From NCBI RefSeq assembly GCF_001602525.1, contig NZ_LSYT01000005.1, forward strand, positions 310,001 through 374,000: DNA of 64,000 bases, read 5' to 3'. The notes beneath the pieces are model-generated. The model was given only the letters and a program-made list of their open reading frames with translations. It was not told the DNA's origin and ran no database searches. The translations under genes were made by a program, and so were the position numbers. Origin of the DNA: Flavobacterium chilense. GTDB taxonomy: Bacteria; Bacteroidota; Bacteroidia; Flavobacteriales; Flavobacteriaceae. Of the stretch, positions 35,213-44,087 are shown in pieces (the first letter of the stretch is position 1; each line of letters begins with the position of its first letter).

Positions 35213-36229
35213 ATGGCTAAAATTAAGTTAGAGTACATTTGGTTAGATGGATATGAACCAACTCAAAATCTTAGAAGTAAAACTAAAGTTGAAGAGCACG
35301 AAAATTTCAAAGGAACATTAGCTGAACTTGGAAACTGGTCATTTGATGGTTCATCAACAAAACAAGCTGAAGGTGGTTCTTCTGACTGTCTTTTAGTTCC
35401 GGTTGCAATCTATCCAGATCCAACCCGTATCAATGGATGGTTAGTAATGTCTGAAGTTATGTATGCTGACGGAACTCCACACCCTTCTAACGGTAGAGCT
35501 ACAATTGATGATGATAATGATGATTTTTGGTTTGGATTCGAACAAGAGTATTTCATCATGGATACTAAAACTCAACTTCCACTTGGATTTCCAGTTGGAG
35601 GATACCCTGCTCCACAAGGGATGTACTACTGTTCAGTAGGTGGAAAAAACACACACGGTAGAAAATTAGTTGAAGAGCATGCTGATTTATGTATCGCTGC
35701 AGGAATCAACTTTGAAGGAATCAACCAAGAGGTTGCTTGCGGACAATGGGAATTCCAATTATTCGCTAAAGGTGCCAAAAAAGCCGGAGACGAAATCTGG
35801 GTTGCCCGTTACTTACTAGACCGTTTGACTGAAAAATATGGTTACTATATCGAATACCACCCAAAACCTCTGGGAGATACTGACTGGAATGGTTCTGGAA
35901 TGCACGCTAACTTCTCTAACGAAGTATTAAGAACATGTGGAGATCAGGCAACTTACGAAAGAATTTGTGAGGCTTTCCGTCCTGTTACTGCTGAGCATAT
36001 CGCAGTTTACGGAGCTTACAACGACCAACGTTTAACTGGTAAACATGAAACTGCTTCTATTCACGATTTCTCTTATGGAGTTTCAGACAGAGGATGTTCT
36101 ATCAGAATTCCTTTGATGACAGTTCAAAAAGGATGGAAAGGTTGGTTAGAAGACAGAAGACCAGCTTCAAACGGAGATCCATACAAAATTGCTGCAAGAA
36201 TTATCAAAACTGTTAAATCAGCATTATAA
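35213..36229 (+). CDS. Glutamine synthetase type II (eukaryotic-like)
   Basis: A 338-residue glutamine synthetase of the short GSII class. Signatures: LEYIWLDGYEPTQNLRSKT at the start, FGFEQEYFIMD (metal glutamates), NGSGMHANFSNE, and TGKHETASIHDFSYGVSDRGCSIRIP. The bacterial GSI adenylylation loop is absent in this class. The frame is open from a TTG at 35171, but the -7 element overlaps it, so the ATG at 35213 is used. With GSIII next door the cell has two unrelated glutamine synthetases under divergent promoters. A strong terminator follows at 36254. Confidence 0.94.
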   Translation: MAKIKLEYIWLDGYEPTQNLRSKTKVEEHENFKGTLAELGNWSFDGSSTKQAEGGSSDCLLVPVAIYPDPTRINGWLVMSEVMYADGTPHPSNGRATIDDDNDDFWFGFEQEYFIMDTKTQLPLGFPVGGYPAPQGMYYCSVGGKNTHGRKLVEEHADLCIAAGINFEGINQEVACGQWEFQLFAKGAKKAGDEIWVARYLLDRLTEKYGYYIEYHPKPLGDTDWNGSGMHANFSNEVLRTCGDQATYERICEAFRPVTAEHIAVYGAYNDQRLTGKHETASIHDFSYGVSDRGCSIRIPLMTVQKGWKGWLEDRRPASNGDPYKIAARIIKTVKSAL

Positions 36230-36253
36230 TTCAAAGCTTAGATTATATACCAG

Positions 36254-36284
36254 AAGTGCCATCGTAATTGTTGGCACTTTTTTT
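36254..36284 (+). terminator. Rho-independent terminator of GSII
   Basis: AAGTGCCA (36254-36261) pairs with TGGCACTT (36272-36279), followed by a T tract. Confidence 0.9.
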
Positions 36285-36339
36285 ATTTATCAGTGTTGAA
36301 CATTTCCATTTTCTAAATATAAAATGCACTCTAAATTCA

Positions 36340-36491
36340 AAAGGAACCGAGAACCAATAACTGCATTTCGGCTTCGCTCAATGTGACAATTTTTTTTTGT
36401 ATTTCTAATGTGCTAAATAGGACAAACGCGATGTCAGTTCGAGCGGAGTCGAGAACCATTTGCTGCATTTCGACTTCACTCAATGTGACAG
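36340..36491. repeat. Two GACTTCGCTCA-type interspersed repeat copies
   Basis: TTTCGGCTTCGCTCAATGTG (from 36366) and TTTCGACTTCACTCAATGTG (from 36467) are direct repeats; between them GTCAGTTCGAGCGGAGTCGA (from 36432) is the inverted partner. The rest of the 389-base gap 36230-36618 holds the GSII terminator and the TerC promoter. Confidence 0.8.
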
Positions 36492-36584
36492 ATCTATTAT
36501 CATACAGAGTTAGCAAACCACTTATACACCTAAAATCTAAAGTTAACTTTAAACAATTTCCTTTTTAAGTTAAATATCATAAGC

Positions 36585-36592
36585 TATCTTTG
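36585..36592 (+). promoter_or_regulatory. -7 element of the TerC gene
   Basis: TATCTTTG, exact TAnnTTTG, 27 bases before the ATG at 36619. No yybP-ykoY manganese riboswitch is recognisable in the short leader. Confidence 0.6.
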
Positions 36593-36618
36593 TAGTAACC
36601 ACTAAAAAATAACGAATT

Positions 36619-37587
36619 ATGATAGTCTGGATTTTATTTTTATTAGCCGTAGTTCTTATTCTTGCGTTAGACCTGGGTGTTTTTAATAAAAACCCTCATA
36701 TTATAAGTACTAAAGAAGCCAGCAAATGGACTCTTATCTGGGTTACTTTATCTTTTCTTTTTTCAGGAGTTATTTACTGGCTTTACACCACAGATTTTAT
36801 TGCAAATCCGGATAAGCTGAAACCAGCTGTCGCCTCAATGAAGTTTATTACGGGTTATTTAATCGAACTGTCTTTAAGTGTCGATAATATTTTTGTGATT
36901 GCGATTATTTTTGCCTCATTCAAAATTCCGCAAAAATACCAGCATCGTGTTTTATTCTGGGGAATCCTGGGCGCGGTTATTTTCCGCGGACTCATGATTT
37001 TCTTTGGCGTTATGTTAATCAATAAATTTGCCTGGACTACTTACGTCTTTGGTGTCTTTTTACTTTTTACTGCTATAAAAATGCTTTTTTCAGGAAAAGA
37101 AGAAGATTTTCATCCCAAAGATTCCTTTATCTATAAGTTTTTAGGAAAAGTGATTCCGATAACTTCTCAAATGGAACACGAGAAATTTTTCATTCTCACA
37201 GAGAAAGGAAAAAAAGCAGCAACTCCGCTGTTTGTTGCCCTTATTGTAATTGAATTTATGGATGTTCTTTTTGCTGTTGACAGTGTTCCTGCAATTCTTG
37301 CGATTACAAAAGATCCTTTTTTAGTATTTAGTTCTAATATTTTTGCCATTCTCGGACTACGTTCGATGTATTTTTTCCTTGCTAATATGCTGGCAAAATT
37401 CAGTTATCTGGAATATAGTTTAATCGCGATTTTAAGTTTCGTAGGATTAAAAATGCTATTACACGAATGGTTTCCTGTACCGGAATGGGCTTCGTTAGGA
37501 TTTATAGCGGTTTCATTATTAGTGGGGATTCTGGTTTCTTTAAAATTTGGAGAAGAAAAAGAACTTAGTGATGCTGATCAGGAATAA
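36619..37587 (+). CDS. TerC/Alx-family membrane protein
   Basis: A 322-residue integral membrane protein with about nine hydrophobic segments. TerC-family hallmarks are LIELSLSVDNIFVIAIIF (acidic SVDN in a helix) near residues 85-102, and IEFMDVLFAVDSVPAILAIT near 211-230, where the aspartates are thought to bind metal. Relatives such as E. coli Alx export Mn2+ or help load metal on exported enzymes. The C-terminal tail is acidic (GEEKELSDADQE). A bidirectional terminator follows. Confidence 0.9.
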   Translation: MIVWILFLLAVVLILALDLGVFNKNPHIISTKEASKWTLIWVTLSFLFSGVIYWLYTTDFIANPDKLKPAVASMKFITGYLIELSLSVDNIFVIAIIFASFKIPQKYQHRVLFWGILGAVIFRGLMIFFGVMLINKFAWTTYVFGVFLLFTAIKMLFSGKEEDFHPKDSFIYKFLGKVIPITSQMEHEKFFILTEKGKKAATPLFVALIVIEFMDVLFAVDSVPAILAITKDPFLVFSSNIFAILGLRSMYFFLANMLAKFSYLEYSLIAILSFVGLKMLLHEWFPVPEWASLGFIAVSLLVGILVSLKFGEEKELSDADQE

Positions 37588-37610
37588 TATTTTCAATATA
37601 TATTCATAAA

Positions 37611-37639
37611 AAAAGGAAATCTTACGATTTCCTTTTTTT
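37611..37639. terminator. Bidirectional terminator between convergent genes
   Basis: GGAAATC (37615-37621) pairs with GATTTCC (37626-37632) and is flanked by an A run and a T run, serving TerC on plus and the lipoprotein gene on minus. Confidence 0.85.
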
Positions 37640-37654
37640 ATTTTATTTCAGCAA

Positions 37655-38173
37655 TTAGTTTAATTTCTTAACATTACTATCATCAATATTATATTTCTTG
37701 ATAACTGCATTGTAATCTGAAAATTCAGATTTATTAGCTGATTTACCAGTTGTAGAGAAACCTCCAGGAACAATTACAATTCTAAAAGTTTGTTTATTAA
37801 GAAACTCTGGAGTTAAGGATAAATCATAATTTCCACCTGCATAAATTGTAAAATCTTGCTTACTAAAGTCAAAATCATAATCAAGTTCTCCTTTTGAAGT
37901 GTATAAAGTTCGTGGAATTTGTTGCCAAACTGGTGTATTAGAATCAATAGTACCCGCTAATCTATAAATCAAGATAACATCAGAAGGAAAAATTGTAGGG
38001 TTTAACTTTTGATAAATATTATATCCATCATTTGCATTATAGGCAAAATTCACATTTTGAAGCTCAAAAACTTCAGCAATCAATCCATCTTGTCCAGGAG
38101 GCCCTTCTGGTCCTTCACAACTAGAAAACACGATTAATCCAACAACTGCGAAAAGGGTAAGTATCTTTTTCAT
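37655..38173 (-). CDS. Lipoprotein with short collagen-like motif
   Basis: A 172-residue lipoprotein (lipobox FSSC, C19). Directly behind the cysteine is EGPEGPPGQDG, three G-x-y collagen-type triplets, a layout common in Bacteroidota surface lipoproteins. The rest (residues 35-160) is a beta-rich domain with WQQIPRTLYTSKGELDYDFDFS and FRIVIVPGG near the C-terminus. I cannot name a function. ATG at 38173 opens the signal peptide. Confidence 0.83.
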   Translation of the reverse strand: MKKILTLFAVVGLIVFSSCEGPEGPPGQDGLIAEVFELQNVNFAYNANDGYNIYQKLNPTIFPSDVILIYRLAGTIDSNTPVWQQIPRTLYTSKGELDYDFDFSKQDFTIYAGGNYDLSLTPEFLNKQTFRIVIVPGGFSTTGKSANKSEFSDYNAVIKKYNIDDSNVKKLN

Positions 38174-38256
38174 AATATTTAATTTTTAAGATTTATAAAA
38201 GGTATTCCAAAAACCAAACCAAAAAAAAAATTTTGGTTAATTCAGTATTAAAAATT

Positions 38257-39129
38257 TTAAGATTTCTTTACAACTTGCTGATTTTTAAGCAAAATTTTGT
38301 TAAAGAATAATACATGGTAAGGTAGTGAATTTTCCCAATATTCCCAAGTATGTGCTCCGGGACGTTCTGTATAATCGTGATCTACTTTATTGTAAACCAA
38401 TCTTCTGTGTAATTCTCTGTTGGGTTCTATCAAAAAATCGTCTACTCCGCAATCAATAATCAAAGCCAGTTTGTTTGCTTTTAGCTTATCTAACATTCCC
38501 ATTACAGCATATTGTGCATACATTTCTGAGTTGTCGCTTTTATCTCCAAACACAGGCTGCATTAATTTAACTACCTGTGCAGAAGACTCCCGATTAAGCA
38601 TCGTGCTCATATCTACGGCTCCGCTCATACTGCCAGCGGCACAAAATAAATCGGGATGTTTGGCAGACAAATACAAAGCGCCATGTCCTCCCATAGAAAG
38701 CCCCGTAATAACGCGTCCGGTTCTGTTGCTTATCGTTCTATAGGTTTTATCTACTTTTTGAATGACTTCCTGCGTAATAAAAGTTTCAAACTGACTGCCT
38801 TTGTTTACCGGACTGTCCAGATAAAAACTAAACGTTTCGCCTTCTGGCATTACAATAATTATATTGTACTGATCAGCTAAGCTTTGTACTAACTTTTTAT
38901 TTGGCGTATTTTTTAACCAGTCACTAAAATGTCCATAAGCGCCATGTAACAAATACATAACCGGAAATGCCGATTTGCTTTTTGCATACGAATTTGGTAA
39001 AACAACCGCAGCTTTATAAGTTTTGCTCATGGCGGTACTTGCAACTTGTAAAGTATCTACTTTGGCAGCATAACTCATTGACGTTACGCATAAAAGGAAA
39101 GCAAATACCAAAAATCTAAAGTTTCTCAT
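38257..39129 (-). CDS. Secreted esterase of the esterase-D / FrmB type (alpha/beta hydrolase)
   Basis: A 290-residue secreted alpha/beta hydrolase (signal peptide ending SYAAK). It has the nucleophile elbow GLSMGG with S145, the oxyanion strand PVMYLLHGAYGHFSDW at about 57-72, an acid within LALIIDCGVDDFL, and a terminal histidine in PGAHTWEYWENSLPYH. The family includes S-formylglutathione hydrolases, antigen 85 and polysaccharide esterases such as feruloyl/acetyl-xylan types; with a signal peptide the latter group is likelier. The frame is open to 39183, but the ATG at 39129 starts the signal peptide. Confidence 0.88.
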   Translation of the reverse strand: MRNFRFLVFAFLLCVTSMSYAAKVDTLQVASTAMSKTYKAAVVLPNSYAKSKSAFPVMYLLHGAYGHFSDWLKNTPNKKLVQSLADQYNIIIVMPEGETFSFYLDSPVNKGSQFETFITQEVIQKVDKTYRTISNRTGRVITGLSMGGHGALYLSAKHPDLFCAAGSMSGAVDMSTMLNRESSAQVVKLMQPVFGDKSDNSEMYAQYAVMGMLDKLKANKLALIIDCGVDDFLIEPNRELHRRLVYNKVDHDYTERPGAHTWEYWENSLPYHVLFFNKILLKNQQVVKKS

Positions 39130-39318
39130 ATTTATTTTTTTCTGATTAGGGATTGTAAATATACTTTTTTCTAAATAAATCATATGAAAAATCTGATTGG
39201 TTTTTCTGTAATTATGTTATGATTTTGCAGATGATTAGAAAAAGGTTTGTCTCAAATTTGCACGAATGAATGGTTAAAAAACCCATTTAATCTGCGGCAA
39301 AAATTCTGTAAATAAAAA

Positions 39319-39342
39319 AACCATTCGCCGCAACGAATGGTT
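39319..39342 (-). terminator. Rho-independent terminator of the M13 peptidase
   Basis: AACCATTCG (39319-39327) pairs with CGAATGGTT (39334-39342); a T run follows on the minus strand. Confidence 0.88.
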
Positions 39343-39365
39343 TTAATTAAACTTGAATTTATTTT

Positions 39366-41402
39366 TTACCAGATTACTACTCGTAAACTATCCGGTTGGT
39401 ACATTTTATCTCCTTGTTTAACATTGAATGCTTTATGAAACTCCGGGATATTACTCAAAGGTCCGTTAACCCTGAATTGTTCCGGTGCATGTACATCAGT
39501 CATAATTTGATTGATTTTCGATTCGTCTCTACGGTTAATCATCCAGGAATATCCATACGCCAGAAAATAACGCTGATCCGGTGTTAATCCGTTTATTTTT
39601 TCTTTGTTTTTAAACTGAGCTGTTTTTTGAAATGCCTCATATCCCATAATTACACCACCTAAATCGGCAATATTTTCACCCTGAGTTGCAGAACCATTTA
39701 TATGTTTGCCTAAAACCTCAAATTTATTGTATTGATCTACAATCAGTTTTGTTTTGGCCTTGAATTTTTTCAAATCTTCCGGTGTCCACCAGTTGTTTAG
39801 ATTTCCTTTTTCATCATACTGACTTCCCTGATCATCAAAACCATGTGTAATCTCGTGTCCAAAGAAAGAACCTCCAATTATTCCGTACAATATTGCATCG
39901 TCCGGCATACGTCCTTCGTAACCCGGAACAATAATATTACAAGCCGGAATTACAATTTCATTATTACTTGGGTTATAATACGCATTATAGGTTTGTGGCT
40001 GCATTACCCATTCGTTTCTGTCAACCGGTTTTCCGTATTTGTTGATCATGTATTTATAATCCCAGATATTGGCATTCATCACATTACCACAATACGATTT
40101 TCTGTCTATCGAAAGCTGGCTCATATCTTTCCATTTATCCGGATAGCCTAATTTCATTACCATTTTACTCAGCTTGTATAATGCTTTTTGCTTGGTAGCT
40201 TCGCTCATCCAGTCCAGTTTTTTAATATGCGAAGCAAATACATCACGAATATTATTTCCTATTTCCAGCAATTTCTCTTTTACTCCTTTTGGCATATAAT
40301 CAGCAACATAAACCTGACCAATTAATTCTCCCAGAGATTCATCTGTTTGTCCTACTACTCTTTTCCAACGTGGTTTTTGAGTCGAAACACCATTTAATGT
40401 AGTGTAATAGAATTTGAAATTTTGCTTTTCAATATCTTTCGTTAAATAAGGCGCATAAATATTTACCAGATTCCATTTCAGGTATGTTTTCCATTCTTCA
40501 ATCGTGTACTTTTTAATGGTTGTATTTAATGTTTTGAAGAATTCCGGCTGACCTACAATTACAGAATCGGCTTTTGTAATACCTAAAATTGGCAATACTT
40601 TTTTCCAGTCGATATTTGGGGTCATGGCATTAAACTGATCTACAGACAATTTATTGTAGTTTTCTAAAGGATCACGAAGATCTTCTAGCTTTCTGGAAGA
40701 TTTTGCCAGTTCGGTTTCGAGTTTCATTACCGTTGCAGCATTTTTTGCAGCAACAGCATCTGCTTCTCCTGTAAATTGCATCATCGTTTTAAGATGCGAC
40801 AGATAAGCTGCACGAATTTCGACATTACGTTTATCCGAGTCCAGATAATAATCTCTTTGTTTCATTCCTAAACCACCCTGAGAAAAAAACAAAGCATATT
40901 TTGTGCTTATTTTATCATCTTGCGCAACATAAAATGTAAATCCGGGATCTGCTCCTACTGTTTGCAAATGTGCAATAGTATTAACCAGTCCATCGACATC
41001 TTTGATTTCACTGATTTTTTTGATTTCGTTGTTCAATGGAGACAAACCGGCTTTTTCGATGGCAATAGTATCCATTCCGGAAGCATAAAAATCACCTATT
41101 TTTTGCTTATTACTTCCTTTAGCGGCTGATGCGTCTTTGGCCGAATTTTCGCAAATACTTTTAATTTGTGCATTAATAGTATCCATCACGGTTCTCATGA
41201 TTCCGTTATTGCTGTCAGCAGGCGAAATTGGATTTTTTTTGAACCATCCGTTATTGGCATAATTAAAAAAGTCTTCGGCAGGATTTACCGTTGTATCACG
41301 GTTGGTAATTAATGGATCTGAAAATGCTGTGTCTTTTTTATTACAGCTCAGAAATGTCATTCCAATAACTAGAAAGGCGATTGGTTTTCTAAATAAATTC
41401 AT
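39366..41402 (-). CDS. M13-family metallopeptidase lipoprotein (neprilysin/PepO type)
   Basis: A 678-residue zinc endopeptidase. The lipobox LSC (C20) predicts an envelope lipoprotein. An N-terminal M13 domain (about 40-420) is followed by the catalytic domain with HEITH at 516-520 in GHEITHGFDDQG, the third ligand in ENIADLGG about 55 residues later, and NAYYNPSNNEIVIPACNI upstream as substrate-binding segment. It ends in RVVIW, close to the family C-terminal tryptophan. A perfect palindrome (41441-41475) lies upstream of the start. Monocistronic. Confidence 0.92.
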   Translation of the reverse strand: MNLFRKPIAFLVIGMTFLSCNKKDTAFSDPLITNRDTTVNPAEDFFNYANNGWFKKNPISPADSNNGIMRTVMDTINAQIKSICENSAKDASAAKGSNKQKIGDFYASGMDTIAIEKAGLSPLNNEIKKISEIKDVDGLVNTIAHLQTVGADPGFTFYVAQDDKISTKYALFFSQGGLGMKQRDYYLDSDKRNVEIRAAYLSHLKTMMQFTGEADAVAAKNAATVMKLETELAKSSRKLEDLRDPLENYNKLSVDQFNAMTPNIDWKKVLPILGITKADSVIVGQPEFFKTLNTTIKKYTIEEWKTYLKWNLVNIYAPYLTKDIEKQNFKFYYTTLNGVSTQKPRWKRVVGQTDESLGELIGQVYVADYMPKGVKEKLLEIGNNIRDVFASHIKKLDWMSEATKQKALYKLSKMVMKLGYPDKWKDMSQLSIDRKSYCGNVMNANIWDYKYMINKYGKPVDRNEWVMQPQTYNAYYNPSNNEIVIPACNIIVPGYEGRMPDDAILYGIIGGSFFGHEITHGFDDQGSQYDEKGNLNNWWTPEDLKKFKAKTKLIVDQYNKFEVLGKHINGSATQGENIADLGGVIMGYEAFQKTAQFKNKEKINGLTPDQRYFLAYGYSWMINRRDESKINQIMTDVHAPEQFRVNGPLSNIPEFHKAFNVKQGDKMYQPDSLRVVIW

Positions 41403-41440
41403 TTGGTTATAAAATTTGGTGATGTATTAAATCTCTATTC

Positions 41441-41475
41441 ACATACTTGTTATATTTTAATTACAACAAGTATGT
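41441..41475. promoter_or_regulatory. Perfect palindrome upstream of the M13 peptidase
   Basis: ACATACTTGTT (41441-41451) and AACAAGTATGT (41465-41475) form perfect 11-base arms around a 13-base AT spacer, 39-73 bases upstream of the ATG at 41402. It looks like an operator rather than a terminator since no T run follows and no gene ends here. Confidence 0.5.
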
Positions 41476-41755
41476 AAATATAATTTTTATAACAATAGAT
41501 TAAAAATCAAATGCCAAATTTTAAAGATCCAAATTTCAAAAGAACCAGAGCCCGGATTTCGATCAGTCTGAAGAATCGATATAATTAATAATTCTTATAC
41601 CGTAAAGCAAAAAAGGCTGCCACGAATTGCACTAATTCTTCTCAACAAAATAAAAATATTAATTGCTGAGAATTTGTGATCTGAGCGATAGCAAATTAGC
41701 GGAACAGATTTGAATATCTAAAATTTCTAAACCTCTGCTCTACCAGACCAATATT
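41476..41755. other. Non-coding spacer with degraded intergenic repeats
   Basis: Holds pieces of the CACGAATT-type family (GCCACGAATTGCACTAATTC at 41619, answered by TTGCTGAGAATTTGTG near 41662) but no ORF, promoter or clean hairpin. Confidence 0.45.
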
Positions 41756-42628
41756 TTAGCTAATAATAATTTTATGTTCGTGACGGTATTGCGAAGCGCT
41801 TTTTCCGGTGTATTGCTTGAAAGATTTGCTAAAGTGACTAAAATTATTGAATCCGCTTTCGTAACATACTTCGTTGATACTAATTGGTTTTTCGGCCAAA
41901 AGTTTTGATGCGTGAACCAAACGATATTCGTTTACAAACTCTGTAAAGGTTTTATTGGAGATCTTTTTAAAATAACGACAAAAAGATGGTGTTGTCATAC
42001 TTACCAGACTCGAAACCTCATCGATAGCAATCGATTCCTGAAAATGATCTTTTACGTAATTAAAAATCACATTCATACGGTCGTTGTCTTGTGTTTGCAA
42101 TTCTAATGAAAACCCATCAGCGTTAAGTAAAGTATATTCCTGAGATGAATCGAGTTCGTCTAAAATTGCGAGAAGTGTGAGCAAACGCTGAAACGGAGAC
42201 TGATTTTCCATCATCTCGATTTTCTGTCCGATTTCTTTTTTGGTTTCTCCGCCAAAAGCGATTCCGCCTTTAGCCTGACTAAAAAGATTTTGAACCTTTT
42301 TCATTTCGGGCGCAACAAAAAAGTCATTCCCCAAAAATTCAGGTTTAATATGAATAACCGTTTCGTTTATGTTTCCTGTTTGTTCGTTTGTAAAACCACA
42401 ATGTGGCAAATTAGCACCTATCAGAATCAAACTCCCATTGGTATAATAAGAAACATGGCTTCCTATTTGTCTTTTTCCTGCACCGCCATTTATATAAACC
42501 AATTCAATTTCAGGATGATAGTGCCATACATGAGCTTTACTATTGGTCTTTTCGGGATGTTTTGTATAGGTAAAAGAACTTCCGTATGAGTTAGTTATCA
42601 CTTCAAGAGCTGGGGCAATTGTCTTCAT
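41756..42628 (-). CDS. AraC-family transcriptional regulator
   Basis: A 290-residue regulator. Residues 15-130 are a cupin-like sensor domain (KAHVWHYHPEIELVYINGG, GSLILIGANLPHCGF), usually sugar-binding. The C-terminal AraC DNA-binding domain is about 190-288 with two helix-turn-helix motifs: AIDEVSSLVSMTTPSFCRYFKK and SINEVCYESGFNNFSHFSKSFKQYTGKSASQYR. The frame is open to 42664; ATG 42628 is preferred, as the upstream residues (MLNLLLFFKGFI) would form an odd hydrophobic leader. An element (42690-42716) shared with the promoters of the nearby secreted proteins lies 62 bases upstream, suggesting it controls them and itself. Confidence 0.9.
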   Translation of the reverse strand: MKTIAPALEVITNSYGSSFTYTKHPEKTNSKAHVWHYHPEIELVYINGGAGKRQIGSHVSYYTNGSLILIGANLPHCGFTNEQTGNINETVIHIKPEFLGNDFFVAPEMKKVQNLFSQAKGGIAFGGETKKEIGQKIEMMENQSPFQRLLTLLAILDELDSSQEYTLLNADGFSLELQTQDNDRMNVIFNYVKDHFQESIAIDEVSSLVSMTTPSFCRYFKKISNKTFTEFVNEYRLVHASKLLAEKPISINEVCYESGFNNFSHFSKSFKQYTGKSASQYRHEHKIIIS

Positions 42629-42689
42629 GATAAATCCTTTAAAAAATAATAGCAAATTTAACAAAAATACCTAATATAATTTAAAAATT

Positions 42690-42716
42690 AACCTATAACG
42701 GTTTCGCAAATGAGAA
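42690..42716. promoter_or_regulatory. Shared upstream element, copy 1 (candidate AraC box)
   Basis: AACCTATAACGGTTTCGCAA followed by ATGAGAA, one base different from copies at 42952 and 43961. It lies 62 bases upstream of the AraC gene start and about 360 upstream of the first secreted-protein gene. The AACC/GGTT arms around TATAAC form a small dyad. Confidence 0.6.
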
Positions 42717-42951
42717 TTTTTCATCAAAATCAACAAAAGTTACATTATACTATTTTACCTTTTGAGCCATTTTTTAAATGACCGATATTTTTTTCGATGA
42801 TTTTTTTAATATATCGTATTAATTCTACCATTTTTATAGACATATATCATTTCTGTAAGAATATTAGACGTCACCAAAAAATATTAACATTTAAAAATGT
42901 TTGAAAAATAATAGCTGAATTAACTAAAACACCTAAAATAATTCAAATTTT

Positions 42952-42985
42952 AACCTATAACGGTTTCGTAAATGAGAATATAGCA
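42952..42985 (+). promoter_or_regulatory. Shared upstream element, copy 2
   Basis: A 34-base stretch starting AACCTATAACGGTTTCGTAA and ending ATATAGCA, identical to the copy at 43961-43994. It lies 126 bases before the ATG of the first paralog and about 45 bases upstream of its likely -33 TTG. Confidence 0.7.
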
Positions 42986-43030
42986 CATAAATTGGAAAAT
43001 ACAGTTGTGCAAAAAAAGCCATTGCCAGAG

Positions 43031-43038
43031 TAATTTAG
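43031..43038 (+). promoter_or_regulatory. Variant -7 element of the first secreted paralog
   Basis: TAATTTAG in the context GTAATTTAGCATC, with a TTG 23 bases upstream. The same arrangement and spacing precede the second paralog (44040), and the same -7 context precedes the L,D-transpeptidase (54372). Confidence 0.5.
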
Positions 43039-43077
43039 CATCAGAAAATTAGAACAAATAATTTAAAACTAAGAGCT

Positions 43078-43497
43078 ATGAAAAACATTTTAAAATTAAG
43101 TTTAGTTTGTGCAGTACTATTAACTGGAATAAGCACTTATGCAATTGATGGAAATGGGAATGGAAACGCAGATTTTAATCTTCATGTATTAAAAGCTAAT
43201 GGAAAGCTAATTACGTTTGCTCTAAACCAGGTTCAAAAAGCAAGCTTAAGTATATATGACAAAAACGGAAACTTAATCTATACTGAGAATGCTTCCGGAA
43301 AAGAAGGTATTTTAAGAACTTTTAGCTTAGAAGAATTTCCTGCAGGAACTTATTTCTTAGAAGTTGAAGACAATGTGAAAAAAGTAAGACATGAAATCCA
43401 AATTACTGATGATGCTTCTGTATTATCATCAAAAGCGGTTTCATCAGCATATAAAGCAGGTTTCTCTGCTCAAAATACAGACGTAGCAATACGCTAA
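43078..43497 (+). CDS. Small secreted protein, paralog 1
   Basis: A 139-residue secreted protein. The signal peptide ends at STYA (about residue 22) and is followed by IDGNGNGNADFNLHVLKANG. The single domain (about 30-115) is a small beta-sandwich: LITFALNQVQKASLSIYDKNGNLIYTE, then FSLEEFPAGTYFLEVEDNVKKVRHEIQI. The pattern IYDKNGNLIY ... PAGTYFLEV resembles T9SS C-terminal sorting domains, but here it stands alone after the signal peptide, and a further 25-residue tail follows. Function unknown. Two paralogs follow on the same strand, the nearest with matching 5' and 3' flanks. Confidence 0.85.
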   Translation: MKNILKLSLVCAVLLTGISTYAIDGNGNGNADFNLHVLKANGKLITFALNQVQKASLSIYDKNGNLIYTENASGKEGILRTFSLEEFPAGTYFLEVEDNVKKVRHEIQITDDASVLSSKAVSSAYKAGFSAQNTDVAIR

Positions 43498-43502
43498 AAA
43501 GT

Positions 43503-43525
43503 TTATACTTCTCATAAAAGTATAA
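43503..43525 (+). ncRNA. Conserved 3' hairpin, copy 1
   Basis: TTATACTT (43503-43510) pairs with AAGTATAA (43518-43525), just after the stop codon of paralog 1. The equivalent hairpin of paralog 2 (44501-44520) has G-C where this has T-A, a compensatory change. It is probably part of the mRNA 3' untranslated region rather than a separate RNA. Confidence 0.55.
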
Positions 43526-43570
43526 AAATGAGGTTAGATAGTTAGTAAAGTTAAAAACTTGATTGTTTTA

Positions 43571-43608
43571 AAACAGCTCTTTGTGGTTATTGGGCTGTTT
43601 TTTTTATG
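43571..43608 (+). terminator. Terminator of paralog 1
   Basis: AAACAGCTC (43571-43579) pairs with GGGCTGTTT (43592-43600) with U-G wobble and runs into eight or more T. Sequence and loop match the terminator of paralog 2. Confidence 0.85.
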
Positions 43609-43617
43609 CCTTATTTT

Positions 43618-43735
43618 AGCATTAACCACAAAGACACAAAGGTTTTCGCAAAGTTCGCAAAGTTTAATACTATTAGCTTTGCGAACTTTTTGTTTGTATA
43701 AAACTTTACCTGCTTTGCGGTTAAACAATCTGTTT
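43618..43735. repeat. CGCAAAG-type inverted repeat
   Basis: TTAACCACAAAGACACAAAG and TTCGCAAAGTTCGCAAAG on the left are answered by CTTTGCGAACTTTT and CTTTGCGGTTAA on the right, giving a long nested hairpin. The same family occurs at 61020-61170, 61430-61540 and, shorter, at 62400-62490. Confidence 0.75.
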
Positions 43736-43960
43736 TTGTTGAATGAGATTTAACTGCAAAGTGGGCTAAGGATTTTATCTTATAATATGTTCAGAAACAC
43801 AAAACCATGTATTAAAAAAACTTTGTGTGCCTTGTAGTAAGTCTTTTAATCAGGATCTTTTTTGTAAGAAATACAGACAATTCAATATTATCTTATTTCA
43901 AACAAAACATTAAAAAATAATAACCGAATTAACACAAACGATGAAAATAATTCAAATTTT

Positions 43961-43994
43961 AACCTATAACGGTTTCGTAAATGAGAATATAGCA
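43961..43994 (+). promoter_or_regulatory. Shared upstream element, copy 3
   Basis: Identical over 34 bases to 42952-42985 and at nearly the same distance (127 bases) from the ATG of paralog 2. Confidence 0.7.
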
Positions 43995-44039
43995 TCGAAA
44001 TAAGAAAATAGAGTTGTGAAAAAACAGGCATTTTGGAAG

Positions 44040-44047
44040 TAATTTAG
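44040..44047 (+). promoter_or_regulatory. Variant -7 element of the second secreted paralog
   Basis: TAATTTAG in the context GTAATTTAGCATC, TTG 23 bases upstream, as for paralog 1. Confidence 0.5.
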
Positions 44048-44087
44048 CATCAGAGAATTACAGATTATTAATCTAAAAACAAATGTC

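Noticed and set aside
36541..36618. Manganese (yybP-ykoY) riboswitch before the TerC gene
   Set aside because: The predicted leader is only about 25 bases, too short for the aptamer.
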